From Bradyrhizobium sp. 200 (lineage in GTDB: Bacteria > Pseudomonadota > Alphaproteobacteria > Rhizobiales > Xanthobacteraceae), in contig NZ_CP064689.1 in NCBI RefSeq assembly GCF_023100945.1, positions 1,284,001 through 1,348,000 on the forward strand: a stretch of 64,000 nt of DNA, read 5' to 3'. The stretch's first letter is position 1. The number at the start of each line of letters is the position of its first letter. Below, piece after piece: positions 55,064 through 62,723 of the stretch. The notes under the pieces were generated by a model. The model was not told the origin of the DNA, made no database searches, and saw only the letters and a program-made list of their open reading frames with translations. Both the position numbers and the translations under genes were made by a program.

Positions 55064-56218
55064 ATGACGACGCCGGACGGCACCGACATTTTCTACGGCT
55101 CGATCCCGGTCTTTCGCGGCTTTGGCAGCCTGATGGACCCGGCGCTGTATACGCGGTTGCCGGACGACTGGACTGTCGGCGTTGCCGACATCGTCGAATC
55201 GACCAAGGCGATCGCAAATCAGCGCTACAAAGCGGTCAACATGGCCGGCGCTGCCGTGATCGCCGCCGTCACCAATGCGCTGGAGGGCCGTGAGTTTCCG
55301 TTCGTGTTCGGCGGCGATGGGGCGAGCTTTGCCGTGTCGCCGGCCGATCTTCCGCTCGCGCGCGAGGCGCTGGCCGCGACCGCGAGCTGGGTCAAGGCGG
55401 ATCTCGATCTGATGATGCGGGTGGCGCTGGTGCCGGTGAGGGACGTCCGCGCGCAGGGCCTCGATATCAGGGTCGCCCGCTTCGGGCCGTCGTCCAATCT
55501 GTCCTATGCGATGTTTTCAGGCGGCGGGCTGGGATGGGCGGATGCCGCGATGAAGCGGGGCGAATTCGCGGTGCCGGCGGCGGAGCCGGGCGCGCAGCCC
55601 GATCTGTCCGGATTGTCGTGCCGGTTCGAAGAGATTCCTTCCGCGCGCGGTGTCATCCTGTCGGTGCTGGTGGTGCCGGCAAAGGCCGCCGATCCGCTTG
55701 CGTTTCGTAAAGTGATCGAGGACGTCATTCATCTGGTCGAACGGAGCCCGGATGCGGGCCGGCCGGTGCCGCCGGACGGACCGCCGCTGCGCTGGCCGCC
55801 GGCCGGCCTGGAGTATGAAGCGCGGGCCGCGCGCGGCGGAACGCTGCTGAAACGGCGCACCGTCGTGCTCGCCTTTACCCTCTGGGCCTATGTGGTGCTG
55901 CGCCTCGGCATCAAGGTCGGCGGTTTCGTGCCGAAGAACTATGTGCAGCAGGTGGTGGAGAATTCCGACTTCCGCAAATATGACGACGGCCTGCGCATGA
56001 TCCTCGATTGCACGGAGGAGCTGGAGCGTGAGCTGTCGCAGCTTCTCGCCAGCGCGGCTTCGCACAGGATCGTGCGCTACGGCCTGCACCGGCAGGATGC
56101 CGCGATGATGACCTGCTTTGCGCCGTCGGTGATGCGCAGCGATCACGTCCACTTCATCGACGGCGCCCGCGGCGGCTACGCCTCGGCAGCATCCGCACTA
56201 AAGGCGATGGCGGCGTGA
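55064..56218 (+). CDS. DUF3095 family protein
   Basis: A 384-residue soluble protein that I recognise as DUF3095 from its opening (FYGSIPVFRGFGSLMDPALY), then GVADIVESTKAIANQRYKAVN, which looks like a degenerate nucleotide-cyclase metal site, and FPFVFGGDGASFAVSP, the second cyclase-like block. The C-terminal part (KYDDGLRMILDCTEELERE) matches the family. These proteins are related in fold to class III adenylate/guanylate cyclases; whether they make a signal nucleotide is untested. GGGGG lies about 10 bases before ATG. Confidence 0.8.
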   Translation: MTTPDGTDIFYGSIPVFRGFGSLMDPALYTRLPDDWTVGVADIVESTKAIANQRYKAVNMAGAAVIAAVTNALEGREFPFVFGGDGASFAVSPADLPLAREALAATASWVKADLDLMMRVALVPVRDVRAQGLDIRVARFGPSSNLSYAMFSGGGLGWADAAMKRGEFAVPAAEPGAQPDLSGLSCRFEEIPSARGVILSVLVVPAKAADPLAFRKVIEDVIHLVERSPDAGRPVPPDGPPLRWPPAGLEYEARAARGGTLLKRRTVVLAFTLWAYVVLRLGIKVGGFVPKNYVQQVVENSDFRKYDDGLRMILDCTEELERELSQLLASAASHRIVRYGLHRQDAAMMTCFAPSVMRSDHVHFIDGARGGYASAASALKAMAA

Positions 56219-56221
56219 TTT

Positions 56222-56308
56222 GTAGGGTGGGCAAAGCGCAGCGTGCCCACCATCCACGAGCGGTGCGTGTGGTGGCGGGCACGGCGCAAGCGCGCCTTTG
56301 CCCACTAC
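56222..56308. repeat. Intergenic palindromic repeat (Bradyrhizobium-type)
   Basis: The outer arms GTAGGGTGGGCAAAGCG (56222-) and its near-complement CGCCTTTGCCCACTAC (to ~56308) enclose an inner pair CGTGCCCACCA / TGGTGGCGGGCACG. Such elements recur between genes of Bradyrhizobium and Rhodopseudomonas from my knowledge of those genomes. It sits at the convergent end of two genes and may also act as a transcription barrier. Confidence 0.7.
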
Positions 56309-56328
56309 GGAACGGCGATTGATCTCTA

Positions 56329-56772
56329 CTACCGTCCCACCCGCGTCCAGGTCTCTCCGCCGCAGAGCGCGCCGACGCAGCCCTCGACCTTGAGCGTATC
56401 CGGGCCCGCCACCGAGACGCTGCTCGCATAGGTGCCGCCGTCATCGGCGTTGTAGATCTGGCCCGACCATTTGCCGGCAGCAACCGGCTGCATGCCGCTG
56501 AACAGCGGCAGGCCGATCATCGGCCGCTTCTTCAGGGCCGGATTGGGATTCTTGTCATCGACCTGAGGCTTGCCGGTGGCGGGATCGATCGGCTCTTTGA
56601 GGCCGACGATCACGCCGCAGATACCGCCGCCGCATTTGCTGACTTTCACCCGCGCGTCGCCGGCCTGGGTCTGCCAGACGCCGGTCGGCTCAGTGGCGGC
56701 TTGCGCGTAAGCGGATGGTGCGGCCAGCAATGCCGCCGCGATCGCGATGATGAAAGCCGTTCTGCAAGCCAT
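56329..56772 (-). CDS. DUF2147 exported protein
   Basis: A 147-residue protein. A signal peptide (AFIIAIAAALLAAPSAYAQA) is followed by the family opening PTGVWQTQAGDARVKVSKCG, GICGVIVGLKEPIDPATGKP with D and N residues, then WSGQIYNADDGGTYAS and LKVEGCVGALCGGETW. DUF2147 is a small beta-barrel lipocalin-like fold found in periplasmic proteins; function unknown. Two cysteine pairs (one in each half) may form disulfides. Confidence 0.85.
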   Translation of the reverse strand: MACRTAFIIAIAAALLAAPSAYAQAATEPTGVWQTQAGDARVKVSKCGGGICGVIVGLKEPIDPATGKPQVDDKNPNPALKKRPMIGLPLFSGMQPVAAGKWSGQIYNADDGGTYASSVSVAGPDTLKVEGCVGALCGGETWTRVGR

Positions 56773-56850
56773 GAATCATTCCTTCAAAAAGCAGGCTTGC
56801 ATAAGCAACTAATGAGATTTGCGCAACGTCGGATTGAGTGCAGTCCCCGA

Positions 56851-58254
56851 TCATTCGCCCCAGCGGGTGAGGCGGATCGACAGCGCCGTGCCGAGGCCGT
56901 AAACGACCATCGCCGCGCCCGCCAGCGCGAACAGCATCCATGCCGGCGCGCCCATCGAGGCCAGCCACCAGCCGCCGCCTCCGACGATCAGCAATCGCGC
57001 GGTGCCGGCCATCACGGGACCGCCGACTTTGGCGGCACCCTGCGACGAGAAATAGAGGCAGGCGCCCATCCCGAAAAAGGCGAATGCCGGCCCCGCCCAG
57101 ACGAGATAGGAAGAAGCTGCGGCGGTTACGCCGGGATCGCTGGTGAACAGCGAAACCCAGAGCGAGGGCATCGCTGCAACAATCAGCCCGATGGCGCCCA
57201 CGGTGATGGCGGCGGCGGCGCCCGCGGTCCACGCCGCCTGCCGCGCGCGCGTCACAAGGCCTGCGCCAACAGCCATGCCGACCATCGGCACCGAGGCGAC
57301 GCCGAATGCGAAGGCGATCGGCGTCAGCAGGAATTCCAGCCGCGAGCCCATGCCGTAGCCGGCCAATGTCTCGGTGCCGTAGCCGGCGAGGATTTTGGTG
57401 AAGATCAAGACCGTCAGCACGGTCTGCAGCGGCGACAGGCAGGACACCGCGCCCACTTTAAGAATGTCGAAGAACATGTCGCGCTGGAATTTGAAGCCCG
57501 CGAAGTTCAGCGCCAGCCGGCTGCGGCCGCTGACGAGATACCAGGCCAGGAATATCGCGCCGAGCGTAAATGCGGCGAGCTGGCCTGCGGCGACGCCGCT
57601 CATGCCGAATTTCGGCAGGCCGAACAGGCCAAGCCCCAGCGCGCCGCCGACGCCAATCTGCACCAGCGCGGTCCCGATCAGCGTCACCGACGGAATCCGC
57701 ATGTCGCCGGTGCCGCGCACCACCGAGGCCAGCGTGTTGACCAGCCAGATCGCCATCGCGCCGGAGAACAGCACGTGTGAATATTGCATGGCCTCTTCGA
57801 GCACGCCGCCGCGTCCGCCGAGCAGCGTGTAGAACGCGCGGCCGAACATCAGCATCATCGCGGTGAAAAAGATTCCGGCGCAGGCGCCGATCATCGCGGC
57901 ATGCAGCGCCAGATCAGCCGCGCGGTCGCGATTGCCAGCGCCGATCGCGCGGCTGATGGCAGAGGACACGCCGCCGCCCATCGCGCCCGCCGACATCATC
58001 TGCGTCAGCATCACGAACGGAAACACCAGCGCGATACCGGCGAGCGGCTCGGTGCCGAGCCGGCCGATATAGGAGGTCTCGGCGATGGCAACCAGCGTCG
58101 TGCCGGCCATGGCGATCGCATTGGGCAGCGCGAGCTTGAGCAGCGTCGGCAGGATCGGCGAGGTGAGCAGGCCGTTGGTCGGCGCGGTTGGAACCGCGGC
58201 GGCGGGGCGCATGTCGAGCGGGGCGTCAATGGTCATGCGTCGCCGGTCATCCAA
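56851..58254 (-). CDS. MATE-family efflux transporter
   Basis: A membrane protein of 467 residues (461 if begun at ATG 58236) with twelve hydrophobic segments in two similar halves. Typical opening: LKLALPNAIAMAGTTLVAIAETSYIGRLGTEPLAG, whose length and pattern define MatE proteins, and the second half begins near SCLSPLQTVLTVLIFTKIL. It exports drugs or metabolites with a cation gradient. No regulator adjoins it. Neither start has a strong ribosome site. Confidence 0.9.
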   Translation of the reverse strand: MDDRRRMTIDAPLDMRPAAAVPTAPTNGLLTSPILPTLLKLALPNAIAMAGTTLVAIAETSYIGRLGTEPLAGIALVFPFVMLTQMMSAGAMGGGVSSAISRAIGAGNRDRAADLALHAAMIGACAGIFFTAMMLMFGRAFYTLLGGRGGVLEEAMQYSHVLFSGAMAIWLVNTLASVVRGTGDMRIPSVTLIGTALVQIGVGGALGLGLFGLPKFGMSGVAAGQLAAFTLGAIFLAWYLVSGRSRLALNFAGFKFQRDMFFDILKVGAVSCLSPLQTVLTVLIFTKILAGYGTETLAGYGMGSRLEFLLTPIAFAFGVASVPMVGMAVGAGLVTRARQAAWTAGAAAAITVGAIGLIVAAMPSLWVSLFTSDPGVTAAASSYLVWAGPAFAFFGMGACLYFSSQGAAKVGGPVMAGTARLLIVGGGGWWLASMGAPAWMLFALAGAAMVVYGLGTALSIRLTRWGE

Positions 58255-58322
58255 ATCAATAAATTATGGATGACATATTATCTGCCCGCGCCGCTGCAAG
58301 CCACCCGCGCCCGGTGCAGGGG

Positions 58323-58868
58323 TCACCACGGCAGGCCGCATAGGTCGATAATTCCGTCGCGCGGCTTGCGGGTGAAATCGAACACGAACGGCGCCATGGC
58401 GGTAAAGCGAACCCGTCCCTCCGGCTGCTCGGCATAGACCTCGCCTTTGAACGGATGCCAGCCGCGCGCCTGGTAGAAGGCTTCATTGTGCGGCTCGCAG
58501 AACAGCATCGCAAACCGCACCGCCTCATGGTCGCGCATGGTCCTGATGGCGGCGTTCAGCGCCAGCGTGGCGTAGCCGCGTCCCTGGCAATCCGGCCGCG
58601 TCGAAACGCCGCCGATGCCGCCGATATGAACCTTGCGCCCGTCCCAGACGGCGTCACGGAAGTAGATGCCGACGTGGCAGGCGAGACTCGGCTTAAGCCC
58701 GTCCTCGTCCTCGGGTGCGTCAATCAGCACGCGCAGATCGGCATGGGCCCATTTGACGTGACCCCATGAAAGCTTTTCGACCACATGCGCCGGCCAGACC
58801 GCATTCATCAGTGGTTCGGCCCGTGGCCATGATGCGTCCCCGTTCAGGACGTCGATCTCGATGCTCAT
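58323..58868 (-). CDS. GNAT-family N-acetyltransferase
   Basis: A 181-residue acetyltransferase. Acetyl-CoA motif A is VSTRPDCQGRGYATLALNAA near residue 88, with the QGRGYA loop binding the pyrophosphate; motif B (FCEPHNEAFYQARGW) follows with a conserved Tyr. The C-terminal PRDGIIDLCGLPW is typical of a subgroup near aminoglycoside 2'-N-acetyltransferases. Substrate unknown. Confidence 0.85.
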   Translation of the reverse strand: MSIEIDVLNGDASWPRAEPLMNAVWPAHVVEKLSWGHVKWAHADLRVLIDAPEDEDGLKPSLACHVGIYFRDAVWDGRKVHIGGIGGVSTRPDCQGRGYATLALNAAIRTMRDHEAVRFAMLFCEPHNEAFYQARGWHPFKGEVYAEQPEGRVRFTAMAPFVFDFTRKPRDGIIDLCGLPW

Positions 58869-58985
58869 TTCATTGCCTCATCGCGCCGAAACCGGATCGG
58901 CGCCATATCCGTCATACGCTGGACGCGGAGGGGCGTTACCCAGAACCGTCCCCGTTCTTGTCAAATTGCGGTGTTTATGCGCAAT

Positions 58986-59006
58986 GGAACCTTCTATAAG
59001 GGTTCC
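58986..59006. promoter_or_regulatory. Inverted repeat upstream of the superoxide dismutase gene
   Basis: GGAACC at 58986-58991 and GGTTCC at 59001-59006 flank TTCTATAAG, 44 bases before the SodB start. It may be an operator or part of the 5' leader; sodB genes are often iron-controlled in alphaproteobacteria. No specific regulator can be named. Confidence 0.35.
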
Positions 59007-59049
59007 CGTTAGACCAGACCAAGTCTCCCATCAGTTCGGACATCACCCC

Positions 59050-59652
59050 ATGACCTTCACGCTGCCCAATCTGCCCTATTCCCACGACGCCCTTGCGCCC
59101 CACATGTCCAAGGAAACGCTGGAATACCACCACGACAAGCATCACCAGGCTTATGTGACCAACGGAAACAACGCGATCAAGGGGACCGAATTCGAAGGCA
59201 AGTCCCTGGAGGAGATCGTCAAGGGTTCGTTCGGCAAGAATCCGGCCGTGTTCAACAATGCCGGCCAGCACTACAACCATCTGCACTTCTGGAACTGGAT
59301 GAAGCCGAATGGCGGCGGCAGCAAGCTGCCCGGCCGTCTGGAAAAGAAGATCACCGAAGACCTCGGCGGTCTCGAGAAGTTCAAGACCGATTTCGCCGCT
59401 GCCGGCGTCGGTCAGTTTGGCTCCGGCTGGTGCTGGCTGTCGGTCAAGAACGGCAAGCTCGAAATCTCCAAGACCGCCAACGGCGAGAGCCCGCTGGTCC
59501 ATGGCGCCACGCCGATTCTCGGCTGCGACGTCTGGGAGCATTCCTACTACATCGACTATCGCAACCGCCGTCCCGATTATCTGAAGGCGTTCTGCGATAA
59601 TCTGATCAACTGGGAATACGTCGACGAGCTGTTCGGCAAGGCGGGCGGTTAA
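59050..59652 (+). CDS. sodB: Iron superoxide dismutase
   Basis: A 200-residue Fe-SOD from ATG 59050; the longer frame upstream is not family-like. Metal ligands and signature are intact: His in YHHDKHHQAYV near residue 27, HYNHLHFWNW near 75 and the DVWEHSYYIDYRNRRPDYL block near 160 that supplies Asp and His. GGGSKLPG and the absence of a signal peptide indicate the cytoplasmic iron type. It removes superoxide. A palindromic repeat lies just downstream. Confidence 0.97.
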   Translation: MTFTLPNLPYSHDALAPHMSKETLEYHHDKHHQAYVTNGNNAIKGTEFEGKSLEEIVKGSFGKNPAVFNNAGQHYNHLHFWNWMKPNGGGSKLPGRLEKKITEDLGGLEKFKTDFAAAGVGQFGSGWCWLSVKNGKLEISKTANGESPLVHGATPILGCDVWEHSYYIDYRNRRPDYLKAFCDNLINWEYVDELFGKAGG

Positions 59653-59719
59653 ACGTCGGAAGGTGGGTGAGAAACCCATCGCTGACAAGCGAAGATGAAA
59701 CGGCATGTATCGGTGCCGT

Positions 59720-59878
59720 TTCACCCTCCCTTGGAGGGGGAGGGTCGGCTCACATTGAGCGCAGCGAAATGGGAGACGGGGTGGGGTGATCTCTCCACAC
59801 GGGTACTGTTAGGTGTGGAGAGACCGTCACCCCACCCCGCCGCTACGCGTCGACCCTCCCCCTCCAGGGGAGGGTGAA
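59720..59878. repeat. Long intergenic palindromic repeat between sodB and crcB
   Basis: The outer arms TTCACCCTCCCTTGGAGGGG at 59720 onward and its near-complement at 59851-59878 enclose a second palindrome (GGGGTGGGGTGATCTCTCC with GGAGAGACCGTCACCCCACC). The 159-base element also contains the first bases of the CrcB frame if GTG 59874 is used. Elements with CACCCTCCC...GGGAGGGTG arms are common in Bradyrhizobium intergenic DNA. It is probably a non-autonomous repeat that also ends sodB transcription. Confidence 0.75.
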
Positions 59879-60278
59879 CACCGGGGCAATAGTGGGTAAC
59901 GCGACAAGCTATCTCTTGGTCTTTGTCGGCGGCGGCCTTGGCGCGACGCTGCGCCATCTCATCAACCTCACCTGCGCCCGCTGCCTCGGCACCGGATTTC
60001 CCTGGGGCACTTTCATCATCAACATCACGGGCTCGACCGTGATGGGGCTGATCGCGGGCTATCTCGCCTTCAAGGGCGAGGCGTCGCAGCCGTGGCGGCT
60101 GTTTTTGATGACCGGCGTCCTCGGCGGCTACACCACCTTTTCGGCCTACTCGCTCGATGCGGCGCTGCTCTACGAGCGCGGCGAGCTTGGGCTGGCGGCG
60201 CTCTACGTGGTCGGATCGGTCGTGCTCTCGATTGCCGGGCTGTTCGGCGGTCTCGCGCTGGTCCGCCAGTTTGCCTGA
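59874..60278 (+). CDS. crcB: Fluoride channel CrcB/Fluc
   Basis: About 134 residues with four membrane spans. The Fluc signatures are clear: FVGGGLGATLRHLINL near residue 17, WGTFIINITGSTVMGL with the conserved Asn near 48, and GVLGGYTTFSAYSLDA near 77 (pore Phe box). It exports fluoride by diffusion as a double-barrelled dimer. The frame opens with GTG at 59874 inside the palindromic repeat; GTG 59892 (GGGG 5 bases upstream) is a good alternative start. No crcB-motif riboswitch could be recognised because the repeat occupies the leader. Confidence 0.9.
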   Translation: MNTGAIVGNATSYLLVFVGGGLGATLRHLINLTCARCLGTGFPWGTFIINITGSTVMGLIAGYLAFKGEASQPWRLFLMTGVLGGYTTFSAYSLDAALLYERGELGLAALYVVGSVVLSIAGLFGGLALVRQFA

Positions 60279-60355
60279 AAATCTCCTCGGCGATGTGGCG
60301 TGACGGCTTCGCATGGGCATCCCTTGGATGCGCATGGGATTAGGCCAGCTTCCGT

Positions 60356-61021
60356 TTGCTTCGCCGGGATGCCGGGACTAAGCAGGATGGATTACCATCA
60401 CCCGCCAAACCCGTCGTCTTGTCAGAGCCTCCGATAAAAGATCCGGCGCCAGCCGATGACGCCGAGCCGAAGCCGCGGCGCGCCCGCAAGCCGGTAGGCT
60501 GGTCGATGATCTTCATCGGCGCGCTGATCGCGGTTTGCGCCTCGTTGGTTTGGCGGCGCGACGGCATCGATGGCGTGCTCAAGATCCTCACCCATGATCT
60601 CTGGCTGTTCGGGGAAATCATGCCGCGTGTGCTGGCCGGCTGTCTGCTCGGCGGCTTCATCGCGGAAATCCTGCCGCACGACAAAGTCTCGCGAGCGCTG
60701 GGGCCGAACTCGGGCCTGAAGGGGCTTTTGATCGGAACGGCGTTCGGCGCGATCCTGCCCGGCGGTCCCTTCACCGCCTATCCGGTGGCGGCGGCGCTGC
60801 TCACCGTCGGCGCCGATTTCGGCGCCACCATCGCCATGGTCGTGAGCTGGACGCTGATCGGCTACGGCCGCGCGGTCGCCTGGGAGTTGCCGATCCTCGG
60901 GACTGATTTCACGATCTGGCGGATCGTGATCTCGCTGCCGATTCCGGTGCTGGCAGGCTGGCTCGGCCGCTTCGTCTTCGTGCGGATGTATCCGAAGGGC
61001 GCGCCGGAGCCGCCGGCATGA
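60356..61021 (+). CDS. Permease-half protein (DUF318/ArsP-type), first of a split pair
   Basis: Up to 221 residues; the N-terminal ~45 residues are hydrophilic and the start is uncertain (TTG 60356 or TTG 60419, no clear ribosome site). Four or five membrane segments follow, with MPRVLAGCLLGGFIAEILP and the hallmark GAILPGGPFTAYPVAAAL near residue 138. ArsP-family permeases are normally ~300-350 residues with two such halves in one chain; here this half overlaps the next gene by four bases. Substrate unknown; family members export organoarsenicals or are uncharacterised. Confidence 0.75.
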   Translation: MLRRDAGTKQDGLPSPAKPVVLSEPPIKDPAPADDAEPKPRRARKPVGWSMIFIGALIAVCASLVWRRDGIDGVLKILTHDLWLFGEIMPRVLAGCLLGGFIAEILPHDKVSRALGPNSGLKGLLIGTAFGAILPGGPFTAYPVAAALLTVGADFGATIAMVVSWTLIGYGRAVAWELPILGTDFTIWRIVISLPIPVLAGWLGRFVFVRMYPKGAPEPPA

Positions 61022-61521
61022 CGCTCTCCGCGCTGATCATCGACATCATTTTGTGGGGCTCGGTCGCCACCCTCGGCTTCATGGCCTGGCAGCGCGGGCG
61101 CGTGGTGCTGGTGTCGTCGGTGCGCGAAGGCAGCATGGACTTCATCAACATCGTGCCGCGCATTGCGCTCGGCGTGATCGGCTCGGGCTATATCGCCGCT
61201 GTGATCCCGCCGGAAGTCATCACCGGCTGGCTCGGACCGGACAGCGGCTGGTTCGGCGTCCTGACTGCCGTGATTGCCGGCGCCGCAACGCCCGGCGGCC
61301 CGGTGGTCGGTTTCTCGATCGGCGCGGTGGCGCTGAAGGTCGGCGGCGGCACGCCGCAGGTGATCGCCTATGTCATCGCTTGGGCGCTGTTCGCTTTTCA
61401 GCGCATGATCCTGTGGGAAATCCCGTTCATGCCGGCCCGCTTCGTCTGGTTTCGCGCGGCAGTGTCGCTGCCGTTTCCGTTCCTGGCGGCGGCGATCGCG
61501 ATGGTGATCGGGAAGCCGTGA
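61018..61521 (+). CDS. Permease-half protein (DUF318/ArsP-type), second of a split pair
   Basis: A 167-residue membrane protein with about four to five spans. It repeats the logic of the upstream half: VPRIALGVIGSGYIAAVIPP then GAATPGGPVVGFSIGAVAL near residue 92, the same P-G-G-P element as in the first half. ATG overlaps the previous stop (ATGA). The two probably assemble as a heteromeric transporter. Confidence 0.75.
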   Translation: MTLSALIIDIILWGSVATLGFMAWQRGRVVLVSSVREGSMDFINIVPRIALGVIGSGYIAAVIPPEVITGWLGPDSGWFGVLTAVIAGAATPGGPVVGFSIGAVALKVGGGTPQVIAYVIAWALFAFQRMILWEIPFMPARFVWFRAAVSLPFPFLAAAIAMVIGKP

Positions 61522-61633
61522 GAGGTCTCTCCAAGGTATTGAGAGTAAAGGACTTTTGTTCCGGTAAGGACGAGCTAAAAGCATGCTGCGTTTGGGGCTG
61601 CCGGGAAGCAGCGATTCTGGCAGAATGCGACCC

Positions 61634-61930
61634 ATGGAAAAGCAGGACATCCTTGCCAGGCTGCGCGAGCACGAAGCCGCCTTGAAGGCTCAAGGCGTGA
61701 GCCATGCTGCCTTGTTCGGCTCGCGCGCCCGCGGCGACGCCCGGCCCGACAGCGACATCGACATTCTGGTTGAAATCGAGCCGGAAGTTCGGATGGATGT
61801 TTTCAGATATGTCGGAATTGTTCACAGCATCGAAGACCTGTTTCCGGTGCGCGTGGATGTTTCAAACCGGATTGCGTTCAAGCCTCATTTGAAGCCGATC
61901 GCCGAGCGTGAAGCCATTTATGCATTCTGA
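61634..61930 (+). CDS. MNT-type nucleotidyltransferase (MntA-like antitoxin)
   Basis: A 98-residue minimal nucleotidyltransferase. The catalytic pattern GSX10DXD is exact: GS at 29-30 in FGSRARGDARPDSDIDILV with Asp41 and Asp43. Proteins of this type AMPylate and silence the HepT toxin encoded next to them. The gene overlaps the start of the HepT gene by 11 bases. Upstream ribosome site weak. Confidence 0.85.
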   Translation: MEKQDILARLREHEAALKAQGVSHAALFGSRARGDARPDSDIDILVEIEPEVRMDVFRYVGIVHSIEDLFPVRVDVSNRIAFKPHLKPIAEREAIYAF

Positions 61931-62265
61931 GTCCGTCAAGCTCGCCTTATACGACATTCGGGACAACGTCCTGCTCGCCAGGGAATTTATCGAAGGCCTC
62001 ACCTGCGAGGGGTTCAGCGAGTCGCGTTTGCATCTCTATGCCGTGACGCGGGCACTCGAAATCATTTCGGAAGCAAGCCGCCGCTTACCCGATGATTTGC
62101 GCGATCGGCATCCCCAACTGCCTTGGCGATCCATCCGGGACGTTGGCAATTTTTACCGGCATCAATACGACAACGTCGCTGCGTCCTATGTGTGGGAAAC
62201 CGTGTCTTCCGCCCTTGCTTGCCGCCGTTGTCGCCGAGATCAAGGCGTTGGAAGGCGAGATATGA
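61920..62265 (+). pseudogene. HepT-like HEPN ribonuclease toxin, frame broken near its C-terminus
   Basis: From ATG 61920 (or GTG 61908) the frame reads a HepT/DUF86 protein: LYAVTRALEIISEASRRLP and LPWRSIRDVGNFYRHQYDNV with the GN-xx-RHxYD active-site block near residues 75-85. After WETV (to 62204) the family sequence continues in the next frame, LPPLLAAVVAEIKALEGEI, stopping at TGA 62263-62265. The two parts are therefore out of frame: one extra base or an 8-base loss near 62205. As read, translation runs on in the first frame into the downstream gene. The active-site block remains, so a run-on product could still be made; loss by mutation or sequencing error are both possible. Confidence 0.7.
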
Positions 62266-62462
62266 TCTTGCATCTGCAATTAGCCGCGGGGGGCGGGAAG
62301 GCTGCCGTGAAAGAGATCCTTGAACCGACCTCTTCGGGCGTTACCCAAACGTCTCATGTACTCACGCCTGAGGAAGCCGCCGACCTCGATGCTTCGCTGG
62401 CCGAAGCCGCGCGAGGTGAGTTCGCGACGGATGAAGAGGTCCGCGCCGTCTGGGCGGCCTAA
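62262..62462 (+). CDS. Antitoxin-like small protein downstream of HepT
   Basis: A 66-residue protein. ATG 62262 overlaps the original HepT stop (ATGA), a normal operon junction. The C-terminal half (LTPEEAADLDASLAEAARGE and ATDEEVRAVWAA) resembles ParD/RelB-type antitoxins, which end in similar acidic-helix sequences; the N-terminus is not distinctive. Because of the HepT frame break it is also the in-frame C-terminus of a 184-residue run-on product from 61908. No toxin partner follows it. Confidence 0.5.
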   Translation: MILHLQLAAGGGKAAVKEILEPTSSGVTQTSHVLTPEEAADLDASLAEAARGEFATDEEVRAVWAA

Positions 62463-62476
62463 TTCAGTCCAGGTCC

Positions 62477-62695
62477 ATGCAGCTTGAATCGACACTGACC
62501 TGCCCCTCATGTGGGCACCAAGCCACCGAGACGATGCCGACAGACGCCTGCCAGTTCTTCTACGACTGTCAGCGCTGCGGCACCCGGCTCAAGCCCAGGC
62601 CGGGCGATTGCTGCGTTTACTGCTCTTATGGAACCATGCCGTGCCCGCCGGTCCAGATAGACGGCAAGGGAACGTGTTGCAGCGTGATTGTGTAA
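62477..62695 (+). CDS. Cysteine-rich mini-protein with GDCCVYCSYG motif
   Basis: A 72-residue protein with eleven cysteines. Two CxxC pairs (TCPSCGH and DCQRCGTR) form a zinc ribbon, then the highly conserved GDCCVYCSYGTMPCPPVQ follows, a motif I have seen in small proteins encoded with cation transporters and mercury or metal-handling genes. The last part CCSVIV is also cysteine-rich. It precedes a CDF-like transporter by 28 bases. Probably a metal-binding cytoplasmic protein; function not established. Confidence 0.75.
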   Translation: MQLESTLTCPSCGHQATETMPTDACQFFYDCQRCGTRLKPRPGDCCVYCSYGTMPCPPVQIDGKGTCCSVIV

Positions 62696-62723
62696 CGTTG
62701 CCTCCCGCGACTATCTTCCAGTC

